Of a stretch of DNA of 64,000 nt, positions 9,093-17,509 are shown piece after piece. The stretch lies in contig JABGOU010000007.1 of NCBI GenBank assembly GCA_018645325.1, positions 62,001 through 126,000 on the forward strand, written 5' to 3'. A program made the translations under genes and the position numbers. Each line of letters starts with the position of its first letter. The stretch's first letter is position 1. A model generated the notes under the pieces. The model searched no databases. It had not been told where the DNA came from and saw nothing but the letters and a program-made list of their open reading frames with translations. This DNA is from Desulfobacula sp. Lineage in GTDB: Bacteria > Desulfobacterota > Desulfobacteria > Desulfobacterales > Desulfobacteraceae.

Positions 9093-9637
9093 AACTATTA
9101 CTTCATATTTGCTGTGCTCCCTGCTCTATTTATCCGATTAAACTCTTAAAAAAGATGGACATGAAGGTGATGGGATTTTATTATCGACATAATATCCATC
9201 CTTTTCAGGAGTGTCAAAAAAGAGAAGAAACACTAAAGCAATATTCTCAATCTATTGGGTTAAAGGTAATTTATCAAAAAGATTACAAGATCGAAAAATT
9301 CCTTCAATCTATTGTTTTTAGAGAAAAGGATCGGTGCCGGTATTGTTATTACGAAAGGCTTAATGCAACAGCACTTGTAGCTAAAAAAGGTAAATTTGAT
9401 AGCTTTTCCACCACCCTTTTATACAGCAGATTTCAAAATCATCATCAAATAAGAGAAACCGGAGAGGCTATTGCCAAAAAATACAGTTTAAAATTTTTAT
9501 ATAATGATTTCAGGGAAGGATGGCGATTTGGTATTGATGAATCCAAAAAGCTAAATATGTACCGCCAACAATATTGTGGGTGTATTTACAGTGAAAAGGA
9601 TAGATATTTCAAAAAAGAGTCCAAAGAAAATCAATAG
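9089..9637 (+). CDS. queH: Epoxyqueuosine reductase QueH
   Basis: Encodes 182 residues. QueH reduces epoxyqueuosine to queuosine in the wobble base of GUN-anticodon tRNAs and is the oxygen-tolerant-cofactor-free alternative to QueG, using a [4Fe-4S] cluster and another metal. The expected cysteine sets are all visible: HICCAPCS at the N-terminus, RCRYCYYERL in the middle and QYCGCIYSE near the end. The start is TTG at 9089 within the overlap with the yggS stop. No other queuosine gene is in the window. Confidence 0.9.
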   Translation: MKLLLHICCAPCSIYPIKLLKKMDMKVMGFYYRHNIHPFQECQKREETLKQYSQSIGLKVIYQKDYKIEKFLQSIVFREKDRCRYCYYERLNATALVAKKGKFDSFSTTLLYSRFQNHHQIRETGEAIAKKYSLKFLYNDFREGWRFGIDESKKLNMYRQQYCGCIYSEKDRYFKKESKENQ

Positions 9638-9650
9638 TTATATTATCCTC

Positions 9651-11852
9651 TTAATTTGTGTTGGTTTTTTTAATCTGATTTAGCATCCTCACAAATTGCT
9701 GGTCTGCTTTATTAAGTCTTGCTGCAAGTACACCAAACATATGCTTTGCAACTTCTGGATATTTTTCTATTATTTCAGTTAATTTATCACCGGGAAACCG
9801 TTTAACCTTTGATCGTCCCTTGGACAGTATGGACGCGGACCTTGCTTCTCCAGTGATGGCGGACATTTCCCCGAAATAATCCCCGGGTTGATTGATTTCA
9901 GCGATTTTTTTACCGCCTTTAACAACGTATAACCCGCCTTGAATCAGTTTAAAAAAATCAATATCAGTATTGCCTTCCCTTATAATGACGTCTTTATCCT
10001 CGTATTTTTCAACATCAGGATTAATAAGATATGCAGGAAGAGCCTCTTTCGTGATAGTTGTCTTTTTTAATACTTCTTCAAGGGAGACTTCTCCTGCTCT
10101 GACTTTTACTAGCCCCGCATCCCTTAGTGGCACCATTCCTTCTGATATGGCCACCTTTCTGAGTTGATCTTCAGCCACTTCAGCGGTGATGGCCTTGCCG
10201 ACTTCATCGGTTACCTCCATCAATTCAAAGAGCCCCACCCTGCCCTTGTTTCCGGTTCCATTGCAATTAGGGCATCCTTTGGCGCCATAAATTTTCAAAT
10301 TTTTTATTTCATCTTTTAAAAAGCCTTGTAATTCAAGTTCATTGGGATCATGACCCGTAACCAGCTGCTTACAATTAGGGCAAAGTCTTCTGGATAACCT
10401 TTGTGATAATACCATGGTAACCGCCGAAGCCAGCATATAAGGCGGAATACCTATATCAATGAGACGTCCGATTGTTGAAGGACAGTCATTGGTATGAAGG
10501 GTTGCAAAAACCAGATGGCCTGTCATCGCAGCTTTTATTGCAATTTCTGCAGTATCCATATCCCTGATTTCCCCCACCATAATAATATCCGGATCCTGGC
10601 GCAGGAATGCTTTCAAAGCCGCAGCAAAGGTCATGCCGACCTCTTCTCTCACCGGAACCTGATTAATCCCTTTAAAATTAAACTCAACCGGGTCTTCTGC
10701 AGTCAATATCTTGATATCCTCTTTGTTCAAACGATTCAGTATGGAATAAAGCGTTGTTGTTTTTCCGGAGCCTGTCGGACCAGTTACTAGCAAAAGCCCG
10801 TAAGGACGAGAAATACATCTTTGCAGGGTTTTAAAAGTCGATACTTCAAATCCCATCTTGGTTAAATCAACATTTAGAGCACTTTGGTCAAGGATACGCA
10901 TGACAATGCTTTCGCCAAAAAGTGTCGGCAGGGTCGACACCCTGAAATCGATAGATTTTTTTTTGCCGAGCCGAAGTTTTATTCTGCCATCCTGGGGAAC
11001 TCTTCTTTCTGCAATGTCCAGTGATGCCAAAATCTTAATTCTTGATATCACTGCATTTTTAATACTGGTGGGCAGGTTCATGGCTTTGTACATGGCTCCG
11101 TCAAGACGATACCGGACCTGAAATGATTTTTCAAAAGGTTCAATATGAATATCACTGACACCATCGTTTATAGCCTTTGTGAGGATTCCATTCACAAGCT
11201 TGATAATAGGTGCATCCGATGCCATGAATTCGTCTTTGACATCGTCTTCAGTATATCCGAGTTCCATTTCTTCGGCTGCCTCGGAAACCAGTGAACCAAA
11301 ATCTTCAACAGAAGTGACCGGCTCATCATCTTCAGGATCATCATCAAATTGCAGAAAACTTTTATATTCTTCATCACTGATTTTGTAATAATCCCGGTAT
11401 GCTTGAATCACATCATTTTCAGTAGAGACATAGGCCTGAATCGTTTTTCCTGTTTTTTCCTGAAGTCCCTCAACTACAGTAGTATCAGTTGGTTCCACCA
11501 TGGTAATGGACAGCACTTCTTTTTTTAATGCAAGGGGGAATACCATACCTGTTTTGGCCATTGTGTAGGGCAGAATTTTCAATATCTTGGGATCGGGTTT
11601 GATATCTGAAAATTTAACGACTTTATAATTATAACGGCGATTGAGGACATTAATGATAGTATCTGGATCGATATATCCTTTATTTAAAAGTATAGTGCTG
11701 AGGCGCTCGTTGGTTTTTTTATGGATGTTTAATGCTTCATCCAGTTGTATACTGGTTATCTGGCCTTCTTTTGAAAGAATTTCTCCTATCTTAGTTTTTC
11801 CCGCACCAGATTGATCTTTTATGGTTGCCATCAGGCTGGAAGATTTATTCAT
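9651..11852 (-). CDS. PilB/GspE-type assembly ATPase with C-terminal cyclic-nucleotide-binding domain
   Basis: About 733 residues from ATG 11852 (AAGGAT 8 bases upstream; a longer start at 11906 would overlap the preceding gene). Order: MshEN/GspE-N-like N-terminus (about 10-140; KIGEILSKEGQIT), hexameric secretion ATPase (about 190-560; Walker A TGPTGSGKTT, Walker B region MVGEIRD, HTND and CPNCKQ/CPNCNG zinc motif), then a Crp-like cNMP-binding domain (about 620-715) with phosphate-binding cassette FGEMSAITGEARSAS. The first part resembles ATPases that polymerise type IV pili or type II secretion pseudopili. The appended sensor keeps the conserved Glu and Arg, so nucleotide control is plausible. 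It is apart from the pilus operon, behind a small membrane protein and an ABC-F gene. Confidence 0.9.
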   Translation of the reverse strand: MNKSSSLMATIKDQSGAGKTKIGEILSKEGQITSIQLDEALNIHKKTNERLSTILLNKGYIDPDTIINVLNRRYNYKVVKFSDIKPDPKILKILPYTMAKTGMVFPLALKKEVLSITMVEPTDTTVVEGLQEKTGKTIQAYVSTENDVIQAYRDYYKISDEEYKSFLQFDDDPEDDEPVTSVEDFGSLVSEAAEEMELGYTEDDVKDEFMASDAPIIKLVNGILTKAINDGVSDIHIEPFEKSFQVRYRLDGAMYKAMNLPTSIKNAVISRIKILASLDIAERRVPQDGRIKLRLGKKKSIDFRVSTLPTLFGESIVMRILDQSALNVDLTKMGFEVSTFKTLQRCISRPYGLLLVTGPTGSGKTTTLYSILNRLNKEDIKILTAEDPVEFNFKGINQVPVREEVGMTFAAALKAFLRQDPDIIMVGEIRDMDTAEIAIKAAMTGHLVFATLHTNDCPSTIGRLIDIGIPPYMLASAVTMVLSQRLSRRLCPNCKQLVTGHDPNELELQGFLKDEIKNLKIYGAKGCPNCNGTGNKGRVGLFELMEVTDEVGKAITAEVAEDQLRKVAISEGMVPLRDAGLVKVRAGEVSLEEVLKKTTITKEALPAYLINPDVEKYEDKDVIIREGNTDIDFFKLIQGGLYVVKGGKKIAEINQPGDYFGEMSAITGEARSASILSKGRSKVKRFPGDKLTEIIEKYPEVAKHMFGVLAARLNKADQQFVRMLNQIKKTNTN

Positions 11853-11868
11853 ATTTAAAATCCTTAAC

Positions 11869-12078
11869 TTATTTATAAAACTTATACATTCTAATACCAC
11901 CAGCAAGAATTAAAAGCCCGCCTAAAATATAAAAACAGAATCTGACAAGAAAAATTTTTTGTCTGAAAAATTCAATGGTTTCGATTTGAAGTATTACTTG
12001 GGGGATGCGGTAAAAAACACCTAATCCTACCGCTATCAGTATAATACCATAATAAAACTTAAAATTAGTTTTTCCCAT
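11869..12078 (-). CDS. Small two-helix membrane protein
   Basis: Encodes 69 residues with two hydrophobic segments (about 9-28 and 45-64) separated by a basic, glutamine-containing loop; the N-terminus MGKTNFKFYYG is charged. AAAGGTAA lies about 9 bases before the ATG, and the gene fits exactly between the ABC-F gene (9 bp upstream) and the PilB-like ATPase (16 bp downstream), all on the minus strand. This supports a real gene. I recognise no family and assign no function. Confidence 0.6.
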   Translation of the reverse strand: MGKTNFKFYYGIILIAVGLGVFYRIPQVILQIETIEFFRQKIFLVRFCFYILGGLLILAGGIRMYKFYK

Positions 12079-12087
12079 CTTAAATTA

Positions 12088-13941
12088 TTACCTTTCAATG
12101 ATTTCTAATTGACTGTTAAACAAATCTTCTATTTTTTCAAAACTATCCATTTGAGTTTCAAGATCATCAAATAATATTTCATTCAATTTTTCAAGTCTTG
12201 CAAGTTTTTTAGCTGAAATTTGAATTTTCTTGCCATCTTTATTATTAGAGGCTTCTAATAATTCCTCATTGATTTTACCCATCTGGGTTTCATTTTTTTC
12301 AATGTCATTTTCCAGAGCTTCAATTTTATTTTTTATCGGTTTTATTTTTTTTGATTTTTGAATAATGATTTCTGATTTTTTCTGACGCATTTCTTTTTTT
12401 GATAAAACAGTAGTTTTGGGCTTTTTTTCAACAATTAATTCTTCATCTTCCCACCCTTCTTTGTCTAAAAAGTCTTGGTAAGTACCTTCAAAAACAGATA
12501 CAATATTATTTTTAAATACCACAAGCCTGTTTGCAAGTGAATGGAGGAACATTTCATTATGCGTTACAATAACCACAGCCCCTTTAAAATTATCAAGAGC
12601 TGCAACAAAAGAGTCACAAGACTCTATATCCAGATGGTTGGTGGGTTCATCAAGCAATAATAAATTTAAAGAACTCATAAGCAATTTACCCAGCATTACC
12701 CTTGATTTTTCTCCTCCTGATAACACTGCTATTTTTTTTAAAGCACTTTCCTGTTCAAACATCATTGCTCCACAGATATTTCTTGCAGCCTGTCTGTCTG
12801 AATCAATAGAAGAGAGAATAAGCTCTTCTTCAACAGTAAAATTATCATTCAAAGATTGAATATTTGTCTGTTCAAAATACCCCAGGTGCACACCAGGATT
12901 AATTTTAATATTGCCTGAAATAGAGGTGATATCGCCATTTATCAGTTTTAATAGCGTTGTTTTTCCTTTACCATTTTTACCGATAATTGCTATACGATCT
13001 TCAGGATAAACATTCAAAGAAAAGTTGTTAATGAGCAGATTGTCTCTTTGCCAGCCAAAAGATAAATTGTCTATCATTAAAATCTGTTTGCCGGAAAAAG
13101 GAAGATAGTTAAATTCAAATTCAAGGTTTTTCAACTTTTGGAGTTTTTCTTTTGTCTGGGATTTTTCCAGCGTTTTTATCCTTGATTGCACCATATTGGC
13201 CAGACGGGCTTTTGCCCGGAATCTTGAAATGAATAGTTCAACTTCTTTTTTTCGTTTTTCTTCATTCTGCCTGGTTTTCTCATAGACTTCTTCATCCTGA
13301 GCAACCTGTAAATAGTATTTAGATGTATCCCCTTTGATTTTTTTTATTTTATGTCTATGAATACCTGCAATATGTGTGACAACATCATCCATGAAGCCTC
13401 TGTCATGTGTTACAAGCATTACTTCCCGGGGCCATGAAATGAGAAATCGTGAAATCCATCTAATTGATGTAATGTCAAGGTAGTTTGTTGGTTCATCAAG
13501 TATCAACAGATCAGGCTCTGAAATCAATACTTTGGCAAGATTAAGCCTGACCTGAAAACCACCTGAGAATTCACCAGGATCTCTTTTTAGATCATTTTGA
13601 CTAAATCCCAGTCCTACCAGAATTTTTTTAGCTTTCCAGGAATGATCTTTTTCATGTTCTAAAAGTCCTAACATGGCTTCGTCGATTACACTGGTTTCAG
13701 TGAAAGAAATTTTTTGCGGCAAAAATCCGATTCTATATCCCGAAGGATAAGAAATGTTTCCCTCATCCGGGTGATCACTTCCGGATATTATATTTAAAAG
13801 AGTAGTTTTACCATGGCCGTTTCTGCCAACAAGCCCTACCCTTTCTCCCGGATTAATACGAAAACCTGTTTTATTCAACAGGGTCTGATCTCCAAAACTT
13901 TTTGTTATACAATCTATATTCAACATTTTTTTATCTATCAA
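12088..13941 (-). CDS. ABC-F family ATP-binding protein
   Basis: Encodes 617 residues with two ABC cassettes and no membrane domain. Cassette 1: GRNGHGKTT, FSGGFQVRLNLAK, LILDEPTNYLD. Cassette 2: GKNGKGKTT, LSGGEKSRVMLGK, LLLDEPTNHLD. The charged linker between them (about 235-290) has the KSRIKTLEK-like P-site tRNA motif, and the C-terminus (about 520-617) is a lysine/glutamate-rich coiled coil, as in the Uup/YheS types. ABC-F proteins act on ribosomes, for example to relieve stalling or modulate the P-site tRNA. The exact subgroup is not certain. M1 or M6 could be the start. First gene of a three-gene minus-strand run. Confidence 0.9.
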   Translation of the reverse strand: MIDKKMLNIDCITKSFGDQTLLNKTGFRINPGERVGLVGRNGHGKTTLLNIISGSDHPDEGNISYPSGYRIGFLPQKISFTETSVIDEAMLGLLEHEKDHSWKAKKILVGLGFSQNDLKRDPGEFSGGFQVRLNLAKVLISEPDLLILDEPTNYLDITSIRWISRFLISWPREVMLVTHDRGFMDDVVTHIAGIHRHKIKKIKGDTSKYYLQVAQDEEVYEKTRQNEEKRKKEVELFISRFRAKARLANMVQSRIKTLEKSQTKEKLQKLKNLEFEFNYLPFSGKQILMIDNLSFGWQRDNLLINNFSLNVYPEDRIAIIGKNGKGKTTLLKLINGDITSISGNIKINPGVHLGYFEQTNIQSLNDNFTVEEELILSSIDSDRQAARNICGAMMFEQESALKKIAVLSGGEKSRVMLGKLLMSSLNLLLLDEPTNHLDIESCDSFVAALDNFKGAVVIVTHNEMFLHSLANRLVVFKNNIVSVFEGTYQDFLDKEGWEDEELIVEKKPKTTVLSKKEMRQKKSEIIIQKSKKIKPIKNKIEALENDIEKNETQMGKINEELLEASNNKDGKKIQISAKKLARLEKLNEILFDDLETQMDSFEKIEDLFNSQLEIIER

Positions 13942-14163
13942 TTGTTTGATTTTCTAAGTTACAAAGGCAATACTGCCATAGCATAGCATTGCCTTTATAA
14001 TTTAGAAACCATAAGAATATTTTTTTGGATTAATTTTTGTTTTTTACAGACAAAATGTGTTTTAGTTTTAATTGTTGGCCAAAGAATTACTTGACAATTT
14101 TTAAGATATCAGCAAGATTGATTCTAAAATTATTCATGCAAAAAATATGTTCGGGAGAACAAT

Positions 14164-14580
14164 ATGATCGATAAACTTTACATCATAAAACAGATCCTTG
14201 AAACAGATGAGGATATTGATTTAAAAATTTTATCAATTCTTGAATTAGCCAAAGAAAATCCAAATCAAGAAAACATACACAAAATTGAAGAACGTGTGGC
14301 AAAACGGAAAAAAACTCTTATTGAAGTCAAGGTAAGCACTGAACAAGAAAAGATTTTTGCAGAAACAGAAGATATTTCATCCACTGGTGCTTTTATTAAG
14401 ACCGATCAAAAAATAGCTCTTGGTGAAGATATTTCTATCAGACTGACAGACCCCTGTGGTGATAACTTTACTTTTGTAGCAAAAGTTATGCGTGAAACTG
14501 ATGATGGGATTGGAGTGATGGTTAAAACAATCAGCCAGAACGACAGGGATAATTTTGCCAAATTTCTCGATTGCTTGTAA
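14164..14580 (+). CDS. PilZ domain protein
   Basis: Encodes 138 residues. A short helical N-terminus precedes a PilZ domain (about 50-135) with both c-di-GMP-binding marks: RxxxR (RVAKR) and DxSxxG (DISSTG). PilZ proteins bind c-di-GMP and control pili, motility or exopolysaccharide. It lies 109 bp before the first pilus-operon gene on the same strand, so control of that pilus is a reasonable inference. A TTGACA element occurs at about 14093 but no convincing -10 box follows. Confidence 0.85.
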   Translation: MIDKLYIIKQILETDEDIDLKILSILELAKENPNQENIHKIEERVAKRKKTLIEVKVSTEQEKIFAETEDISSTGAFIKTDQKIALGEDISIRLTDPCGDNFTFVAKVMRETDDGIGVMVKTISQNDRDNFAKFLDCL

Positions 14581-14689
14581 CTAATGTTCAATTGATACAC
14601 CTGGTTTTCACTTTTTAGTTGACAACCCAATGGATTAAGGGTTATTCCAGCTGTAGTCTACTAATTTTCCTTTGTATTGTGGAGATAAT

Positions 14690-16426
14690 TTGGGAACATC
14701 TGTCAAAGAAAATTCTACAGAAAAATTGTTAGACGTAATCCGTGGCATAAATCACAAAAAGCCTAAAACAAATATTCCGACTTCCACCCGCAAGATTGAA
14801 CCTGTTAATCTAAAAAAAATAAAGAAAAAAAACCTAAATTTAGGCGTTTTGTTAAATCCGGAAGGTATCACCCTTGTTTTAAGTTCTAACAAGGAGAAAA
14901 GACTTATAAAATGGGCAAATATTGAACTTCCCGATAAACTTGGAATAGAAGATAAAGGATATGTATTATTTTTAGAGTCGCATTTAAAAAATTTCACAGA
15001 GGGACTCAAGAATATCCCTACATGGTGTACCATTGACTCTGGGAATTTAAAATTAAGAAATATTACAATACCTGATGTTGCCCAGGCAAAAATTGCCAAT
15101 GCAGCTTTCTGGGGATTAAAAAAAGAAGTTGATTTTGATGCAGACAAGGAAATATTTGATTTCGAAATAATCGGTGATAAAATAGTCCAAGGTAATAAAA
15201 AGAAAAACCTTCTTGCCTTTGCCATTGAAAAAATACAGGTTAATCAATTAAAAACCCTGTTTTCAAAAGCAGGCTTCAAGCTTAAAGGAATAACCACAAC
15301 ACCTTTTGCAATGCAAAATTTCATTCATACCCAACATCTTCAAATGCAGGATTCACCTTTTACAATTGTAAATATATACAGAAAAAATTCGGAAATATTT
15401 TGCTTTTCCAATGCCGGTATTCTGCTGACAAGAAGTATTAGATCAGGTTCATACAATCTAGTAGAAAATTTTATCAAATCTTCTGATAAAATTGTGATTA
15501 AATATCTTTCCTCATTAAAAAATATCCAAAGCAAAGGATTTTTGAGAATTAAGCTTTCTTCTGAACGCTTGATTGAAAAAATCATGCGAACCAGTGATTA
15601 TTGTTCTCAAAACTTTGCTGATAATGTACCAATGAAAAAATTTTTATTTGTTGGCGAGATTGCCGATTGCAGTCCTTTCTTGGAACTTGCTGCTAAAATT
15701 ACCTCAACAGATGTTGAACCTTTTGATCCTGGGTTTGATACTCTTACCGGCTCAGTGGGTGGTCCCTGTCCTGAAGATGCATATGCAAGGGGACTTGTTA
15801 CGACTGCCTTCGCCATTTCACTCTCTTCAAATGATTACACGCCTAATTTTCTTCTCACGTATAATGACAAATTAAATGAAAGAAAAAAGAAAAAGGTCAA
15901 TATTGCAGCATCAGTGATATTTATCTTTATTTTTATATTTTGTATAGCTTTTACAAGCTGGCAGGGTTTTGTAAAAAGCCGGGAACTGACCAAACTGGAT
16001 GAAATTGTCAGCATAAAAAATAATTTGAATCCAAATATTAGCAAGGAATCAATGATCAAGATGATTTCAGGGTCAGAACAAAAAATACAGTTAAGGAACC
16101 AATATATTTCAGACTATTTCCCTTTGGCGGTTATCAATGAAGTTTGTTCAACTACGCCTGAAAATATCAATGTTTCTTCACTGGAGGCAGATTTTTCAGA
16201 TCAAAATAAGGAAACCACTGAAGACAAAGCAATTTCTAAAAAGATACTGGCCAAGGTTATTATAAATGGATCAGTAAAGATCAAGTCTGATTCTGATTTT
16301 ACCGAATATATTTTAAACCTTGGGAACTCAAAGATTTTCAGTGATATTGAGGTTTTAAAAAAAGATATAGCTGAAGCAGGCAATGACAAAATTTTAAACT
16401 TTAAGATAAGTGCGGAAATTATATAA
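14690..16426 (+). CDS. PilM/PilN-like (MshI-type) pilus assembly protein
   Basis: About 578 residues. I chose TTG 14690 because GGAG lies 5 bases upstream; a longer TTG start at 14672 is less well served. The N-terminal 370 residues resemble the actin-fold PilM/GspL cytoplasmic domain, then one membrane helix (about 410-430) and a periplasmic PilN-like segment to the end. In type IV pilus systems PilM and PilN form the inner-membrane alignment complex; here both roles seem to sit in one chain, as in MshI or GspL. It is the first gene of the operon, and its TAA overlaps the next ATG by one base. Confidence 0.7.
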   Translation: MGTSVKENSTEKLLDVIRGINHKKPKTNIPTSTRKIEPVNLKKIKKKNLNLGVLLNPEGITLVLSSNKEKRLIKWANIELPDKLGIEDKGYVLFLESHLKNFTEGLKNIPTWCTIDSGNLKLRNITIPDVAQAKIANAAFWGLKKEVDFDADKEIFDFEIIGDKIVQGNKKKNLLAFAIEKIQVNQLKTLFSKAGFKLKGITTTPFAMQNFIHTQHLQMQDSPFTIVNIYRKNSEIFCFSNAGILLTRSIRSGSYNLVENFIKSSDKIVIKYLSSLKNIQSKGFLRIKLSSERLIEKIMRTSDYCSQNFADNVPMKKFLFVGEIADCSPFLELAAKITSTDVEPFDPGFDTLTGSVGGPCPEDAYARGLVTTAFAISLSSNDYTPNFLLTYNDKLNERKKKKVNIAASVIFIFIFIFCIAFTSWQGFVKSRELTKLDEIVSIKNNLNPNISKESMIKMISGSEQKIQLRNQYISDYFPLAVINEVCSTTPENINVSSLEADFSDQNKETTEDKAISKKILAKVIINGSVKIKSDSDFTEYILNLGNSKIFSDIEVLKKDIAEAGNDKILNFKISAEII

Positions 16427-17001
16427 TGGGCGGAATTGATCTTACAAAATTAGGAAAAGCTTATAAAAAAGTTTATGAAAAGATTAGCCCTGTTACAATC
16501 TTTTTTATAGTACTTTCAGCCGTCACTATTTTTATTTTTATATTTTTTATGATCATACCTGAACAAAAATCAATTAATAAAATTCAATACGATATAAAAT
16601 CTACTTCAAGCAATATTAAGATATCAAATGAAAAAATTATTCCTGCTTATGCAAAAGCTAAAAAATTTAAAGAAATGAAATTTGAACCTAAATTTGCACT
16701 CCCAAAAAGAGATAGTCTTGATCGTAAAAACTTATCAGACCTTCCCAATAAATTTCATACTCTGGCATTGGAAAATAATTTAAAATTATCCAATAAAAAT
16801 CTTGATCTTGGTTTTTTAAAAACCAAATCCAAGTCAATTTCAATGTATCTTGAACTTGAGGGAAAACTTCAGGATTTTAGAAATTATCTTATTGTGATTA
16901 TTTCATTGCCTTTTTTTGATTCATTTGAAAAAATAAAAATCAATTCAACAAGGGAAAATACTAAAAAATTTTCTATCGATTTAAAAGTTAATATTAAATA
17001 A
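16426..17001 (+). CDS. PilO/MshJ-like inner-membrane pilus protein
   Basis: Encodes 191 residues: a short cytoplasmic N-terminus, one membrane helix (about 23-45), a coiled-coil start and a periplasmic alpha/beta domain. This is the PilO-type architecture. The sequence is diverged and the call relies on gene order (after PilM/N-like, before PilP-like and secretin) as much as on residues. PilO-like proteins pair with PilN in the alignment complex and contact PilP. Confidence 0.65.
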   Translation: MGGIDLTKLGKAYKKVYEKISPVTIFFIVLSAVTIFIFIFFMIIPEQKSINKIQYDIKSTSSNIKISNEKIIPAYAKAKKFKEMKFEPKFALPKRDSLDRKNLSDLPNKFHTLALENNLKLSNKNLDLGFLKTKSKSISMYLELEGKLQDFRNYLIVIISLPFFDSFEKIKINSTRENTKKFSIDLKVNIK

Positions 17002-17004
17002 AAT

Positions 17005-17496
17005 ATGAAGAAACGTGAAAAAATAATCCTTATCCTTGCCATTACAGCTTTACTATATGGTGCATTTGATTATTTTATCCTTTCCTCCATAAAAGATGAA
17101 ACCATCCCATCTGAAACAGAAAATCAATTTTCTGATTTTTTAGAAGAAATAAATACAACCCTGGGAAATCTTAATATAATAGAACAAAAAACATCAAATG
17201 CGGATTATCTGGTTTCAATGATTGAGTCTGAATGGAAAAACGATCCTTTTTCCAAAATTAAAAAATTTTCAAAAAATAATCAAAACACCGCAATTGATAA
17301 GGAAATGGAGGGTTTAATTTATTCAGGATTTATCAGGTTTGGTAATAAAATGCTTGCAGTGATTGATGGGATGGAATACACAACTGGGGAACATATAAAA
17401 GATTCTGGATATAAAATCATCCGGATAACACCTGAAAGTGTTCTTGTAAATAATAAGGTGAATAAAAAAATAATCCTTTATTTAAATGAGGGGTAA
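17005..17496 (+). CDS. PilP/MshK-like periplasmic pilus protein
   Basis: Encodes 163 residues with one N-terminal hydrophobic anchor (about 5-25), a helical linker and a small C-terminal beta domain (about 105-160; GLIYSGFIRFGNKMLAVIDG), resembling the homology region of PilP/GspC-type proteins that binds the secretin N-domains. It is placed three bases after the PilO-like gene and 13 bases before the secretin. The residue match is weak; the context is strong. Confidence 0.6.
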   Translation: MKKREKIILILAITALLYGAFDYFILSSIKDETIPSETENQFSDFLEEINTTLGNLNIIEQKTSNADYLVSMIESEWKNDPFSKIKKFSKNNQNTAIDKEMEGLIYSGFIRFGNKMLAVIDGMEYTTGEHIKDSGYKIIRITPESVLVNNKVNKKIILYLNEG

Positions 17497-17509
17497 ATCG
17501 GATTAAATC

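Noticed and set aside
10494..11388. Plus-strand open stretches opposite the PilB-like ATPase
   Set aside because: Their codons are complementary to conserved ATPase motifs and they lack start signals; they are frame shadows of the real gene.
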